From the NCBI GenBank assembly GCA_037176725.1, contig JAZBRS010000029.1:120623001-120687000 (forward strand): a stretch of DNA of 64,000 nucleotides, written 5' to 3'. The notes below the pieces were generated by a model. The model had not been told where the DNA came from, did not search any database, and saw nothing but the letters and a program-made list of their open reading frames with translations. This document shows, one piece after another, positions 19,691-31,800 of the stretch (positions within the stretch are counted from its first letter, which is position 1; every line of letters starts with the position of its first letter). Source of the stretch: Posidonia oceanica (taxonomy: Eukaryota > Streptophyta > Magnoliopsida > Alismatales > Posidoniaceae). A program made the translations under genes and the position numbers.

Positions 19691-19905
19691 AGGTGCTTGA
19701 GTTGATTGATAAGATATCAGACTTATCGGTCAGAAGATGAATGGATGATAAGATATCGGACTTATCGGTCGGAAGATGAATGGATGATAAGATATCAGAC
19801 TTATCGGTCGGCAAATGAATGGGTGATAAGATATCGGACTTATCGGCCGGCAAATGAATGGGTGATAAGATATTGGACTTATCGGCCGGCAAATGAAGGT
19901 TTTGT
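19691..19905 (-). repeat. 39-bp tandem array of GATAAG/CTTATC units (5 copies)
   Basis: Each copy has GATAAG and CTTATC flanking an ATATCGGA-type loop. The inner CGG/CCG pair is intact in the last two copies and broken by a C-to-T change in the first three. The period of 39 keeps both strands open, which I regard as incidental. Confidence 0.8.
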
Positions 19906-20250
19906 GAGAGCATATCATCCCGTGATATCCAAGAATATCATGGGGGAAAGATGGGGGGAATGATACCAAGGGGCTGTCAAAAAAGATGCCCCTAGTATCA
20001 AGATGATACCAAGGGTATCGCCAGCACGTCCTTGGCATCGAAAACGAAAGGTAGAGACAAAACTGACGCGTTTGTCAAACGAGTAGTTTTGGGTACCAGC
20101 TCCTGGGAGAAGATTCGGGTGCTGGCGCTCCGGCCTTGCTTGTATTGACGGCACGGGTTAGCACTTGGATTGATTGAGGAGGACTTTCCTGCGGCGTTTG
20201 GCAACAAGTCTGGCCAGGGCCCTACAATATGATTAGCGTGAACATGCATG
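19906..20250 (-). other. Element B 3' UTR, hairpin region left of the solo LTR
   Basis: TGATAT and ATATCA flank a short loop near 19921-19938, where A and C have ATGACG/CGTCAT. GACAAA/TTTGTC near 20055-20076 replaces the GACAAG/CTTGTC of A and C. A GTAGTTTTGGGTAC copy follows. No gene. Confidence 0.65.
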
Positions 20251-21779
20251 TGTTGACACCCCATTTTGACAGGCTTGAACCAATTGGGACCTTCTGGTGA
20301 CTTCTGGATCTAAACCTAGGTCAAAACTACACCAATCCTCTTCATCTTACCCTTCAAAACAAGCCTAAACTTGACCTAAGCCTACACCCCTTTTCCAAGC
20401 CCAAAACTTACCCAAAAACCATAGGAAAACCCATCACTCCCAACTTAGCAAACCTACCCAAACACTTAGAAATTTTCAACCCGAAACCATTCCCAAAAAT
20501 CCTAGAAAACCTAGGTAAAACTACCCCTTTTCTACACCTCAAAACCCTTCCAAAACTTTCTCAAAACTAAACCAAAGCCCTAGAACCAACACTAGAGACC
20601 GTAGGCTACACATTCCTCAATTTTCACCCCTTTTCAAAACCTTTAAACCCTCCATTTACCCAAATTATCGTTTTCTCTCTCTAGGATTATTCTTTTCTCT
20701 CTCCTCCCTCTCTCCTGATTATCCTCCTTCTTTTCATCCCCTTCTCTCCTTTTTTCCTGCCTGGCTGTGGGCCCCCCTTGTGCATCAATCTCTTCTCAAC
20801 CTTATTCCTATTTTTATCTTATTTTTAGCATCTTCTTTGACTTTCAAAAAATTATTCTCTTTCAACTCCTCTCTTTCCCCTTTATTCCTCCTTTATTCCC
20901 TTTTCTTCTTCCTTCTCCTTTTCTTTTTCTTTCCTTTGCTAAATCCCTAAAAATCCTTAAAAACATCTAAAACTCTAAAACAAAAGGGAAACAAACCAAA
21001 ACCCTAAGAAAAATAATTAAAAAACATTAAACAAACAATTAAAAACCTAAACCTAACCAAATCTAGCTAAAATAGAAAACTAAGAGTGCAACCTAAAAAA
21101 ATACAAAATAAACAAAAGAAAATGCTGTAAAATCAAGAAAAAAACCAAAATACAATCAAAACCAACCAAAAGTGAAAACCCTATCAAAAATAATCAAAAA
21201 GCAAACCCTAAGAAGAAGTAAAGCAATCAAAAACACTAAGACAAATAATTAATGAAAAACTTAACTTAACAAATCTAAAAGGAACAATTTAAAAACTTAA
21301 TTAAAAAGGAAAAGAGAAACAATTAAAGACTTAAAAACACTTAATTAAACAAGAAGAAACTTAACTAAAAAACATCAAGAGAACTTAATAAATAAAAGAT
21401 CAAAAAATATAATTTAATGAAGACTTAAGAAAAATCCTAAAAGACTAAAATCAAAAGCCAAAACTCACTCTAATTAATCTAAAAACAAACTTTAAAAAAT
21501 CCTAATTAACATCCCAAGTACTTAACAAGAAAAATGTAATTTAAAAAAAACAACTTAAAAGACTTAACAAACATTTAATCAAAATAAAAAACAAATCAAA
21601 AACAAAGAAAACCCTTAAAACCCTAATCAAAACCAAAATCCCTCTAAACCTAATTAACTAACCAAAAAAGATCATTAAAAACTTAATCGAGGTCCTAACC
21701 TAAAACACAATCATTCTAATAATTTTATCTATTTTTATTTTATTTTTATCTAATTTATTTCTCCTCTTTTTCCCTTCCA

Positions 21780-23400
21780 TTTCTCCCTTTTTTTCCTATT
21801 TCTTTTTCTTTTTCTCCTGCTGGGCCGAGTCCGGCCCGTTCCACCTTCTTTCTTTTCTTTCTTTTTCTTTTTCGGCTCGCGGCCTGGCCCGCGCCTTCCA
21901 CCCCCCTTCTTCCCTTCTGCTTCTTCTTCCTTCTTCAGTTCCTCCTCCCGCGAACGAACTCCCTCCTCTTCTTTCAAATTCAACTTCTTCCCTCTCCGTC
22001 CAATCGGCCTACAGATCGCCTCTCCTCTCTCAGCACTCAGCGGATCTTCCGGGAAGGCATTTATTGCCCGTCTTCTCGCCGACCGCCTCTCCATCAGCAG
22101 CAGTGCTCCCGCCAGTGGGGATTTGAATCCCAGCACGCGTCTGTCCTCCCCAGCTGCTTAAAACTTCCAAGTCTTCTCCTCCTTCGACACTCTTTGCGTC
22201 GTCCTGAGAGAAAAAGCATCCAGCACCCAGAATCCTTGCAATTCTCCTCCCTTTCCTCTGCAAAATTCAGACCTTTTCCTCCTCTTCCTCCCCACTGCAA
22301 CCAACACCGGTTCCAGACCATAAACCGCACCCAATTCCACTCCCAACCTCACCCAGAATCCCAGCATCGCAGCCCCTCCATCCCTCAGCCTTTCCACTCC
22401 AGAAACCGCCCCCGAACACCCAAAATTCTCAACAGAACCCAACTCCTTTCCTCCCAGAAATTCCCGACAGCACAGGCCCCCATTTCGTCCCAAACTCCAC
22501 CCTCTAATCCACCAGATCACCACCTTCCTAAACCACCCAAGCCTTCAGCCCAATTCTCACCACAGACCAAGCCTACCACCACAAACACCTACGCCTTTTT
22601 TCTGCCCGAAACCACCACACCTGCAAACTCCATCCTCAGACCTCCAAAGTCCAATTTAACCACCAAGAACCCTTCACCCAACCTCCAGCAAGTCGCCGGC
22701 ATCCTCCAACTGATCCAGAGAGCAGCGGACATCCATCCCCATCTCCGGTGACCAGCTGTGAACCCACTGAACCCATTTATCGTGCCAGACATCGCAGCTG
22801 CCCTCCGATCATTCAGCGAGCTCCGGAGCAATGCACTGAGCAGAACCAGACGCCCAGAAGCCATCGGAGACGCCCGCAGCAGCCAGACCGAGCTCATCGC
22901 GTTCTGCAAAGTCGACCAACATCAGGGGGACTCCTTAGCCACCGAAACAGGTAGCTTTCTTCACCCGTAGATTAGTCTTCCTCCTCTCTTGCTTTTCCGT
23001 CCATCAGACTGGGATTTCTCTCTCTCCTGCGTCGAGTCAACGCCGGGTCAACTCTATCTTCTCCGGCGAGCTTCGAGCTCGTCCCGCCGCTCCGGTCTAC
23101 AGAACGTCGTTCCAACCAGCGCCCCAGCTCCGCACGGACCCCAGAAGCATGTCTCTGCCGTCAGAACTCGCCGACGCTGCGCTGATCGGCTGGCCTGCCT
23201 CCGAGCAGGTCTGCAGACCTCCAGCGTCTCCTCCGGCCTGCTCCAGGCAGCGTCGCTGCTCGCCGATGCTGCTCCGGTCTCCGTCGAACTCTGGTGAAGC
23301 CCGCCCGCCGGTCTACGCCGCACCAGCACCCCCTTTGCTCCCTCTGTCGGCCACTGGTAGCAACTGCTACAGTGGTCGACGATCTGATTGTTACTGTGCC
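21780..23400 (+). other. GC-rich block of the solo LTR with donor-like CAG|GTAGCT
   Basis: C-rich, stop-poor DNA that aligns by position with the GC-rich blocks of the other LTRs. The donor-like GT is at 22951-22952. No recognisable protein is encoded in it. Confidence 0.5.
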
Positions 23401-25049
23401 TTTATTTTTTGTTATCTTTGCTATTTTACCGCTTATTGCATTATTGGTCTCAGTTCTTGCTTTATTGCTCTCAGGTCCTTCATCTGATTAAATCCGTTTA
23501 ATTCTGAGTTAAAACCATATAAAATTGCATGAAAAATATGTAGTTCTTTTTATTTGCATGTCAGTCCTTTTACTGTGCTTTCCTTCAGTAACAAATTTGA
23601 TTCTGGCCCTCCAACTTTTGATTATTGCATGTTAGTCCTGCAGTTGATTAATTTGATTTAATGCTCTAAGTTTGCCATATAAAATTGCATTTTAGGTCCT
23701 TACTGTTTTCTTTAATTGCAATTTAGTCCTCTGTCCAGTTAACTTAGCTTTTATTTTTCAATTTTTGCTTGCTGCATTGCATTATTTCCCCCATGTTTTT
23801 TGATTTTTGCATATAGGACCTTCCTCAACGCACAGTAGTCATTTAAATGCATATTTTGCTTATAAAATTACATTTTTAACCCTGCATAATTTAAAAATTG
23901 CACATAGGTCCTCTGCATGCTTATAAAAATCATTTAAATGCATATTTTGCTTATAAAATTGCATTTTAGCCCCCACATGTTTGGAAAATTGCATATAGGT
24001 CCCCCATCTGCATTCCCAGACCCACTAGACCCTTGTTTTGCTGGAAAAATTGCATTTTGGACCCTAATGATTTCAAAATTGCATTCTAAACTGCTACATG
24101 GTTTCAAAACTTGTCCTGATGCATATTCATCTTGGAAAATTGCATCTTAAACCCTGTCTTTTGTAAAATTGCATGCAGACCCTCCTTTTTTCAAAATCCT
24201 TGCATAAAAGCCCCAAACTTTTCAAAATCTTTGCATTTAGACCCCCATCCTTTCAAAAATTGCATTTAAATCCCCAATTCTCTGAAAAATCACCCTTAAG
24301 CCTTTTTCTTGCCTTCTACATGCATTGCACTCTTGCATTCTTGCATTTTGCATCCTTTGCACACACTTAAACACTTCTAGCTCCCATTCACAAGGGAGGA
24401 CCTGTTTTGCACACCCTTAGGACCTCCTGTACACTTAGATCTATTCTTCTCCCCTGTTCTGGCCCCTCTGCCTTGAAGCTGGGATATCTTCCAATCCGAC
24501 CGTTGGATCTTCTCAAACAAGCTACCTGGACGACCCCGGCAGAGCGCTCTTCAGCATGGACCAAGCAGATCTCAGATCAGGCCTCAGATTTTCCATGTAA
24601 GTCCTTCTGAACCCCTGCACAGCATTCATTTGCATACCATTTGCATTGTATACATCGTTTTCGCTTTTTGTTTCCTCGAACATGTAGAATAGGACTTCCT
24701 CTTCTTATCTATCAATTCTGCTCCCCCTTTCGCTTATTCCCAAGTGTTTTGTGTCGTGTTTCCCTTGGATTCACCACTTACTGCGACTTTCTTCCCCCTT
24801 TTCCACGATCCGATCGCGCCGCGAGCTTTGGGCAGCGTGCGAGACACATCGTGGGGCGGTTTAGTGGGAAACAGTCACAAAGCGGTGGCAATCCCTCCAC
24901 TTGCTCATTTTCCCCATTGTAGGTCTTCACATGTACTCTGTGTAGCCCTTAAACAGTGTCTGTTCTCACACACGCACTGTTTGCTTCTCCTTTCGCTTTT
25001 CTTATCCTCTCTCTTTGCATTTGCATCTGCATGGTTTTGTCGAGGTTTT

Positions 25050-25400
25050 ATTCCGCCGCTTTTGGCACCGTTTTGCGTGCCCGCTTTGCTTTTGGCACCG
25101 TTTCACGTGCCCGCTTTGTTTTCGGCACCGTTTCACGTGCCTGCTTTGTTTTCGACATCGTTTTGCGTGCCCGCTTCACTTTTGGCACCATTTCGCATGC
25201 CCGCTTTGTCTTTGGCACCGTTTTGCGTGCTCGCTTCGCTCTTGACACCGTTTTGCGTGCCCGCTTCGCTTTTGGCACCGTTTCGCGTGCCCGCTTTGTT
25301 TCTGGCACTGTTTTGCGTACCGATCTTGTTTTCTTGCACCGTTTTGCGTGCCGCCCTCGTTTCTTGCATTATTTCGCGTGCTTTATGTCGTTTTCTCTTG
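25050..25400 (+). repeat. ~30-bp minisatellite in the solo LTR
   Basis: About eleven degenerate copies of TTTGGCACCGTTTTGCGTGC and variants, the plus-strand counterpart of the minisatellites in LTRs A, B and C. Confidence 0.88.
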
Positions 25401-25639
25401 CATGTCGCCTACATTGCTTGGTTTTACCGTTGTTTTGCTTTTCCGCTTGCATTTGCATATAGGGCAGTGATGCTTACTGTCTGGAGTTCTCACGAGCCCG
25501 GTTTCGCCCGGTTCGGAACACAGACAGCGCTGCTGAGCACTTAGACTGCATGTTTACTTTCCTTGCATTGCATTCTACCACTTAGAGCACACCTATGAGC
25601 ATTCATACTGGCATTCATTGGCATTTAGGCATTCCAATC

Positions 25640-25790
25640 TGCATTTCCCTGCGTATGCGAGCGTAAGCCTAGAAAGACCGATTCTCAGGCGTGTTGGGGG
25701 TGCCTAACACCTTCCCCGCGCGTAACAGGAGTCCTTGCCTAGTCTTTTGGCCCGCAATGACCATATCGCCCTTATCCTAGGCATGAGTCA
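25640..25790 (+). promoter_or_regulatory. Conserved U5-side block of the solo LTR
   Basis: Contains GGGGGTGCCTAACACCTTCC and GCGTAACAGGAGTCCTTGCC, as in the other three LTRs. A PBS-like TGGCGACTCTG follows at 25914-25924, about 120 bp before the LTR end. Confidence 0.65.
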
Positions 25791-26190
25791 TCTCATTTGC
25801 ATGTATTTGCATTTGTTTTCCTTTGCATAGCTTTGCTTTGCATTTCTTGCTTGGTTTTGCGTGTTAATCCATGCATTTCCTTGGTTTTCCTTGTCTCCCG
25901 ATAATGGACACGGTGGCGACTCTGAATTGTCTTATATTCTTCTTGTCTTATCTTTTCTCCTCTGTTTTAAGTGTTTTCGAGTTGAGCCCTCCTCCTCGGA
26001 CATCGCCGCCAATAGTAAGCCTGATTCTGATTGCGATTACTACAGCATGCATTGGAGCAGACTTGAAATGCAAACAAGTGGCACAAAATGCCTTCGTATT
26101 GATAGAGCTTTGATTACATGCCTGTGGCAGGCCAAAAGATATAGCATAAAAACTACACAAGCAAACAGCTATACATGTGCCCTAGTTGAT

Positions 26191-27345
26191 TCAGGCTTTC
26201 TTTGGCTTTCTGGAGTCGAGGAACAGGGGAGCGCCAGGAGGTATCTCACTGATGGGCCAGAGCGCCTGCAGCTCCGTCAGGTAGTCAGGAGTGCATCCCG
26301 AGCCTTGTGTGGATGCTATGTCAGTAGACTGCACCCCGTGCTGCATCAGGTCAGCTAGCTCAGTTGTAGTAGATGTCGAGCCGAATGGATATGCCTGGAG
26401 GAGCCTGGGAGCTGCTGGAGGCCGAACTGCCGCATGACCCGGATGGGGTGATACTCCACACCCCCGATGGATCCTGGCAGCACAACAAGTCATGTGTCGC
26501 GGGTGCCAAAGAAGATAGTAAATGGCTCGGTCGCGGATGGGATGATGTGCCATGCTATGGTATCGTCAGTCAGCTCTGATAGCTTCTTATACTCCTCCGG
26601 GACACTCTTGATTGTCTTGGCATGGCCGCTATTGCAGTATGTTTCAATGGCATTGCCCTGGGGGCACAGTATGTCCAGTTCTAAATGTGCAGCCAGCCAG
26701 ATCTGTATTAGCACTCTGCAGCCGTGGAAGTGGCGGTAGTGGTGAGAGATGCGGTCCAGTCCGTGGTAGGTTTCAGCCAGGACAACTGGTGCCAGGTCTA
26801 TCTGCCGAGTCACCACAGCAAGCACGATTTCAACAATTTCTATCGCAACTGTCATCCAGCAGTGTGTGAATATCAGCTCGCCTAGAAATCAGGTGACAAA
26901 TCCCCGGAGCCATAGCTCGTCTCCGAGCCCAGCACACTTGTCCACAATCTCATCGAAGTATGCTAGGCGTAGCATGGGCATAAGGCTGCTGGTGCAGATC
27001 AATCTTTGCTGGCACCGATTAGTAGAGAGCCCAGATAGTTTGCTTAGGACCGCAATGTACCTGTCATGCGTCATGAAGATAGGCGGTCCCATTAGCCAGG
27101 AGAAGCCATAGATCAGGCGCACTTCCTCCAACGTGGGTGTCAGTTCTGTTCTTCCGAAGTGGAAGACATGATGCGCCGGCTTCCAGAATCTTGTGGCAGC
27201 GCACAGGAGATGTCGGCTTACTTCGACATCAGCTGCCTTCAGAAGTTTAGTTGGTATGCCCCGCTTTTCACAGTCATCTTGGGTGAGCATGCCAACCCAA
27301 CCCCGCAGGGTCTCAGAGCAGTGTACTGGGGTCTCGAGAGTGAGG
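26191..27345 (-). pseudogene. DUF7745-like ORF of element B, frameshifted and with stops
   Basis: Three pieces align in order with the intact copy in C. An N-terminal part (from about 27345 to 26889) contains RFWKPAHHVFHFGRTELTP; it ends at a TGA where the homologue has an arginine codon. A middle part (26855-26490) follows in the same frame. After a frameshift near 26500-26550 the C-terminal part (to 26191) ends SRKPKKA. The copy cannot be functional. That all three elements keep it in the same place shows the gene was part of the family before B inserted. Confidence 0.85.
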
Positions 27346-28805
27346 AAGCGCAGGCCACAGAATGTAGGCAGACGGCTGTTGCAAAATCTTCAGGGTACCT
27401 GTTATCAAGGCTGTAGACAGTCAAATCACACAGGCATATAATCGCTGACTGAAAGCAAATTCTGGAGCTGGTAAAGCAGTTCAATATATTTGACAGTTAA
27501 CATCAGAACATAACGGTTAAGCACATATAAGCAGAGGGGGTTCTGTTGGCATGGGGACGGGGACTGGCAAGAGTTCTGGACCAGCGCAGCTCGAACGGCG
27601 TCAATGCGTGCTTGGTAAGAGTACTGTCTCAAAGCTGAGGCAAGTTTTTGCAAAGCGGAATGATTAAGAGGGAGAAGGAATGATTGGTGATGCAGATATG
27701 CATGATGTGGGTTGATATGCTTCATTTATGATTGGTATGCTTTGCCCTCAGCATGCAGAGTGCTTTGGTGCCTGCTGCAGAGGAAGAGAGTGGTCCCTGA
27801 CTCACTGGACTCTACTTGGACTCCTATCTTGTTGGTGGCACTCCGGAAGGGGTGTTGGTGGTATTCGGGTGGTGGTGTAGCGAGGACAAGCTACCTGCCA
27901 AACTACTTTCTCTCTCTCTCTTTTTTTTTTGTTTTCTCCCACATGGGTGTGCAGGCTTTCCTTGCCCCTAGCTTGGAGGTGACGGGTGCCTAGTTTTGAG
28001 GTGGGGGAGTTGTAAATTGTTCAAGCTTGCACCCTTGGTTCCTTTCTAAGGTATGGGGGGATAACATTGCCTATATTTCTGAGGCTGACTTTTGTCCAAC
28101 CTCTTTCTTTTCTTCTTTTTCTCCTTTTGCTTGCTTTCTTCTTTTTTTTTGTTTGTTTTTTCTTCTTTTTTCCTTCTCTCTTTTTTTTTTCACAGGCTTC
28201 CGCTATCCCTATTTTGGAAGTAGAAAAGGGGTGCATAGATTCATGGATGTAGGCTTTGGGTCCTCTCCAAGGTGATCTGGAGGGACAAGGTTGGACCGCA
28301 CACTCCTATCTCTAGGGCCAGCTTCTATCTTTGCCTTTTGTCCTTTTTCATTTGTGCCCAAGCTTAGACATTTACTCTTTTTTAGCTCACACCCTAGTAT
28401 TTTTCCTCCCTCTAGAGGTGTATGTCCTATGAGTTTGGACATTTTGCCTATCCTGATTGGGTGGTGGCTCCCTCACTAGCTACGACATCCAAGTAGTGCT
28501 GGGTGAGGCAAGGTGGACTCTATCTAGAGCAGGCAAGCACTTCCGGTCTTCATCACCAGGTGAAATGCAATGCATTATTTATGAGGATGACGATGATGAT
28601 TTCGAAAGGGATAATGTTTGGAAAGGACGAAATATATGAGGATGTTTAGTGGAGAAGAAATGCAAGAGATGGGTCGAAGAAATATATGAAGATATACAGG
28701 GGTAGAGATGCAAGAGACGAGATAAGAGATGCGTGGAGATGTACAAAGAGTGAGAATGCAAGCAACAGGATGGGGGAGAAGGATCTGCAATGGGGTTGCC
28801 CCAAG
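27346..28805 (-). other. Spacer between integrase and DUF7745-like remnant (element B)
   Basis: Aligns with the equivalent spacers of A and C. T-rich runs on the plus strand at 28085-28190 are followed by CAGGCTTCCGCTATCCC. One GATGACGATGATGATTT copy lies near 28586. No gene. Confidence 0.6.
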
Positions 28806-31800
28806 CTACTGATAGTACTTCTTGAGGTAGCACAAGTTGACAGGCTCACACTACTCGACCTGATCCATGTCCTCAAGAGTTACAGCGCCGCCCGAGAAGA
28901 TCTGCTTGACCACAAAGGGGCCACGCCAATTAGGTCGGAATTTGCCTCGATCATCAGGTAAATGAATGGTGCGCAGAACAAGATCTCCTGACTGGAAGCT
29001 TTTGGGCTGAACCTTCTTCAAGTATGCTCTGGCCATTCGCTTCTGGTAACAGTGAGCATTGTGCATAGCTTGTAGCCTGTGCTCATCAATCAGATTTAGT
29101 TGGATGCAGCGATCTTCAACCCATTCTGCTTCTTCCAACTCAACTTCCCATAGGATTCGCAGTGAGGGGATCTCTACTTCGATAGGCAGCACCACTTCCA
29201 TACCATACACCAGAGAGTACGGGGTGGCTCCTGTTGAGGTCCGGACAGATATCCTGTACGCCCAGAGTGCGTAAGGAAGCTTGTCGTGCCAGTCCTTGTG
29301 AGTTTTCGCCATCTTTTTCAAGATCTTAACAAGGTTCTTGTTGGCGGACTCTACTGCGTCGTTCATCTGCGGCCGATAAGGCGAGGATCTATGGTGCTTG
29401 ATGTTGAAGCTCTGCAGATAGTCTTCAATCCTCTTGGCGATAAAATTCGTGCCGTTATCAGAGATGAGCGCATGAGGGACCCCATACCGGGCTATGATAT
29501 TTTTTCTGATAAACTTTTCTGTAGCCAAGGCAGTAACTGTTTTGTAGGAGGCCGCTTCCACCCACTTGGTAAAGTAGTCGATTGCTACCAGAATGTAGCG
29601 ATGACCATTAGAAGCTGCAGGGTGAATGGCGCCAATGACATCAATCTCCTAGGTGGAGAAGGGCCACAGTGATGACATGCTATGCAATTCCTGTAGGGGT
29701 GCCCGAATGAAGTTACCATGCACTTGACAGTTGTGGCATCTGCGCACAAACCGGCAGTAATCTGCTTCCATGGTTAGCCAAAAGTAGCCTTGAAGCATTA
29801 TCTTCTTGGCCAGGAGGACGCCGTTCATGTGCGGGCCACAAGTTCCCGCATGTACTTGAAGCATCAGCGTGTCAGCCTTCGATTTGTTCAAGCAGTGCAG
29901 GAGCATTTGATTGTATGACCTTCTGTACAACTGTCCTACCCCTAGTACATACTTTGACGCCAGATGCGTCAAAGTTCTTTTATCTACTGCTAAGGTACCG
30001 GGCGGAAGGCTACCAGACACCAGGAAAGCCTTTATGTCATGATACCAGGGCTGCTCCTCTGCTGGATCTGCCTCTTCTATGCTCATGCAGTGTGCAGGTT
30101 GCTCTATGTGAGTAACTGATACATCCACTGTGCTATCTTCAGGTATATTGAGCCAGGATGCCAGGGTTGCCAACACATCTGCATATGCGTTCCTCGCTCT
30201 GTTCATGTATTTGAAGCGGATGCTCGCAAATTCTTCTATCAGCTTTAGCAGGTGTTCATGATATGGCAATAACTTTGGATCCTTTGTCTTCCAGTCGCCA
30301 TTCACTAGAGTAATCACCAGCATGGCGTCATCGTGCACAAGCAACTTCTGTACCTCATGCTCGAGGGCGACTTTAGTCCTAGGATGCACACTTCATATTC
30401 TGCCTCGTTGTTGGTGCATTTGAAGGTCAACTTCCTTGCGAAGGGAATCATCTGTCCCTGAGGTGTTGTCAGCATTGCGCCTACGCCTCGGCCCTTCTTG
30501 TTGACAGCGCCATCAAAGTACAACTACCACTGCTCTTGATCTTCAGGGTCCTTCTCCTTAGAGTCCTCCATTGCAAAGAGAATGTCCTTGTCTGGGAATT
30601 GCATCTGGAGTGCCTAGTATTCAGGCAGAGCGAAGTCAGCAAGATGGTCTGCCATGGCTTAGCCCTTCATGGACTTCTGAGTGACAAAGGTGATGTCGTA
30701 CTGAGACAGCAGCACCTACCACTTAACACATCTGCCCACCATGGCCGGCTTCTGGAAGAGGAACTTGATAGGATCATGCCGGCACAAGAACTGAACTGGG
30801 TATGCCATCATATAATGCATTAGTTTCTGTGCAGCCCAGACAAGAGATAGGCAGGTCTTCTCTATTGTGCTGTACCTGGCTTCGCATTCATTGAACTTCT
30901 TGCTCAGGTAATAAATGGCACGCTCCTTTCTACCCGACTCGTCATGTTAGCCCATGACGGCGCCCATGGAATGCTGCATGGTAGAATGGTAGAGAAGCAA
31001 AGATCTCCCTGGCGTGGGGGAACCAAGACAGGAGGCTTGATCAACAGCTGCTTGATATTGTCAAATGCAGCCTGGCACTCCCCGCTCCAATCAATCTGTG
31101 CATTCTTCTTCAAGAGCTTGAATATTGGCTCGCAAATGGACGTAAGCTGTGCAATGAAGCGACTGATATATTGTAAACGCCCTAGCAAGCCCCTGACCTC
31201 CTTTTCAGTCCTGGGGGGTGGCATGTCCATGATGGCCTTTGCCTTCATCGAGTCCACTTCAATCCTCCTCTGGCTAACAATGTAGCCCAAAAGTTTGCCA
31301 GAAGATACCTCGAATACACATTTATAGGGGTTAAGGCGCATCTTGTACTTTCTCAAGCAGTCAAAGAGCTTCTTCAAACAGGCAGGGTGATCCTCAGGCT
31401 CTTTGGTTTTGACAATCATATCATCAACATAGACCTCCACTTCTTGGTGCATGAGGTCGTGGAAAAGTGCAGTCATGGCCCTCTGATAGGTTGCTCCGGC
31501 ATTCTTCAGCCCAAACGGCATAACTTGGTAGTAGAAGACTCCCTAGGGGGTGATGAATGAAGTCTTTTCCATGTCTTCTTCTGCCATTTTGATTTAGTTA
31601 TAACAGGAAAAGCCGTCCATGAAGGAAAGCATCTTGTGGCCCGCAGTATTGTCGACTAGGACGTCAATGTGAGGCAATGGGAAATCGTCCTTGGGACTCG
31701 CCTTGTTCAGGTCCCTATAGTCGATACAAATCCGGACTCGACCATCTTTCTTGGGCACAGGCACAATGTTCGCAAGCCACTCAGGATAAAGGACGACCTT

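Larger units (their letters stand above)
20251..26044 (+). mobile_element. Solo LTR of the same family, plus strand, 5.79 kb
   Basis: It starts TGTTGACACCCC and ends TTACTACA. In plus orientation it has the LTR parts in order: AT-rich U3 with A-rich plus strand, GC-rich block (about 21780-23400), repeated GCATTTTAGGTCC-like words (23500-24370), 30-bp minisatellite, conserved block and terminal segment. No PBS or internal sequence follows, and both flanks are element B 3' UTR, so it is a complete solo LTR, presumably left by LTR-LTR recombination. Open frames inside it (such as 22194-22751) are proline-rich and match GC-rich non-coding parts of the other LTRs. Confidence 0.95.
20246..26049 (+). 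repeat. 5-bp target-site duplications GCATG around the solo LTR
   Basis: GCATG occurs at 20246-20250 and 26045-26049, directly abutting TGTTGACACC and GATTACTACA. Five bases is the duplication length expected for a Ty3/gypsy integrase. Removing the LTR and one copy restores continuous element-B 3' UTR. Confidence 0.95.
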
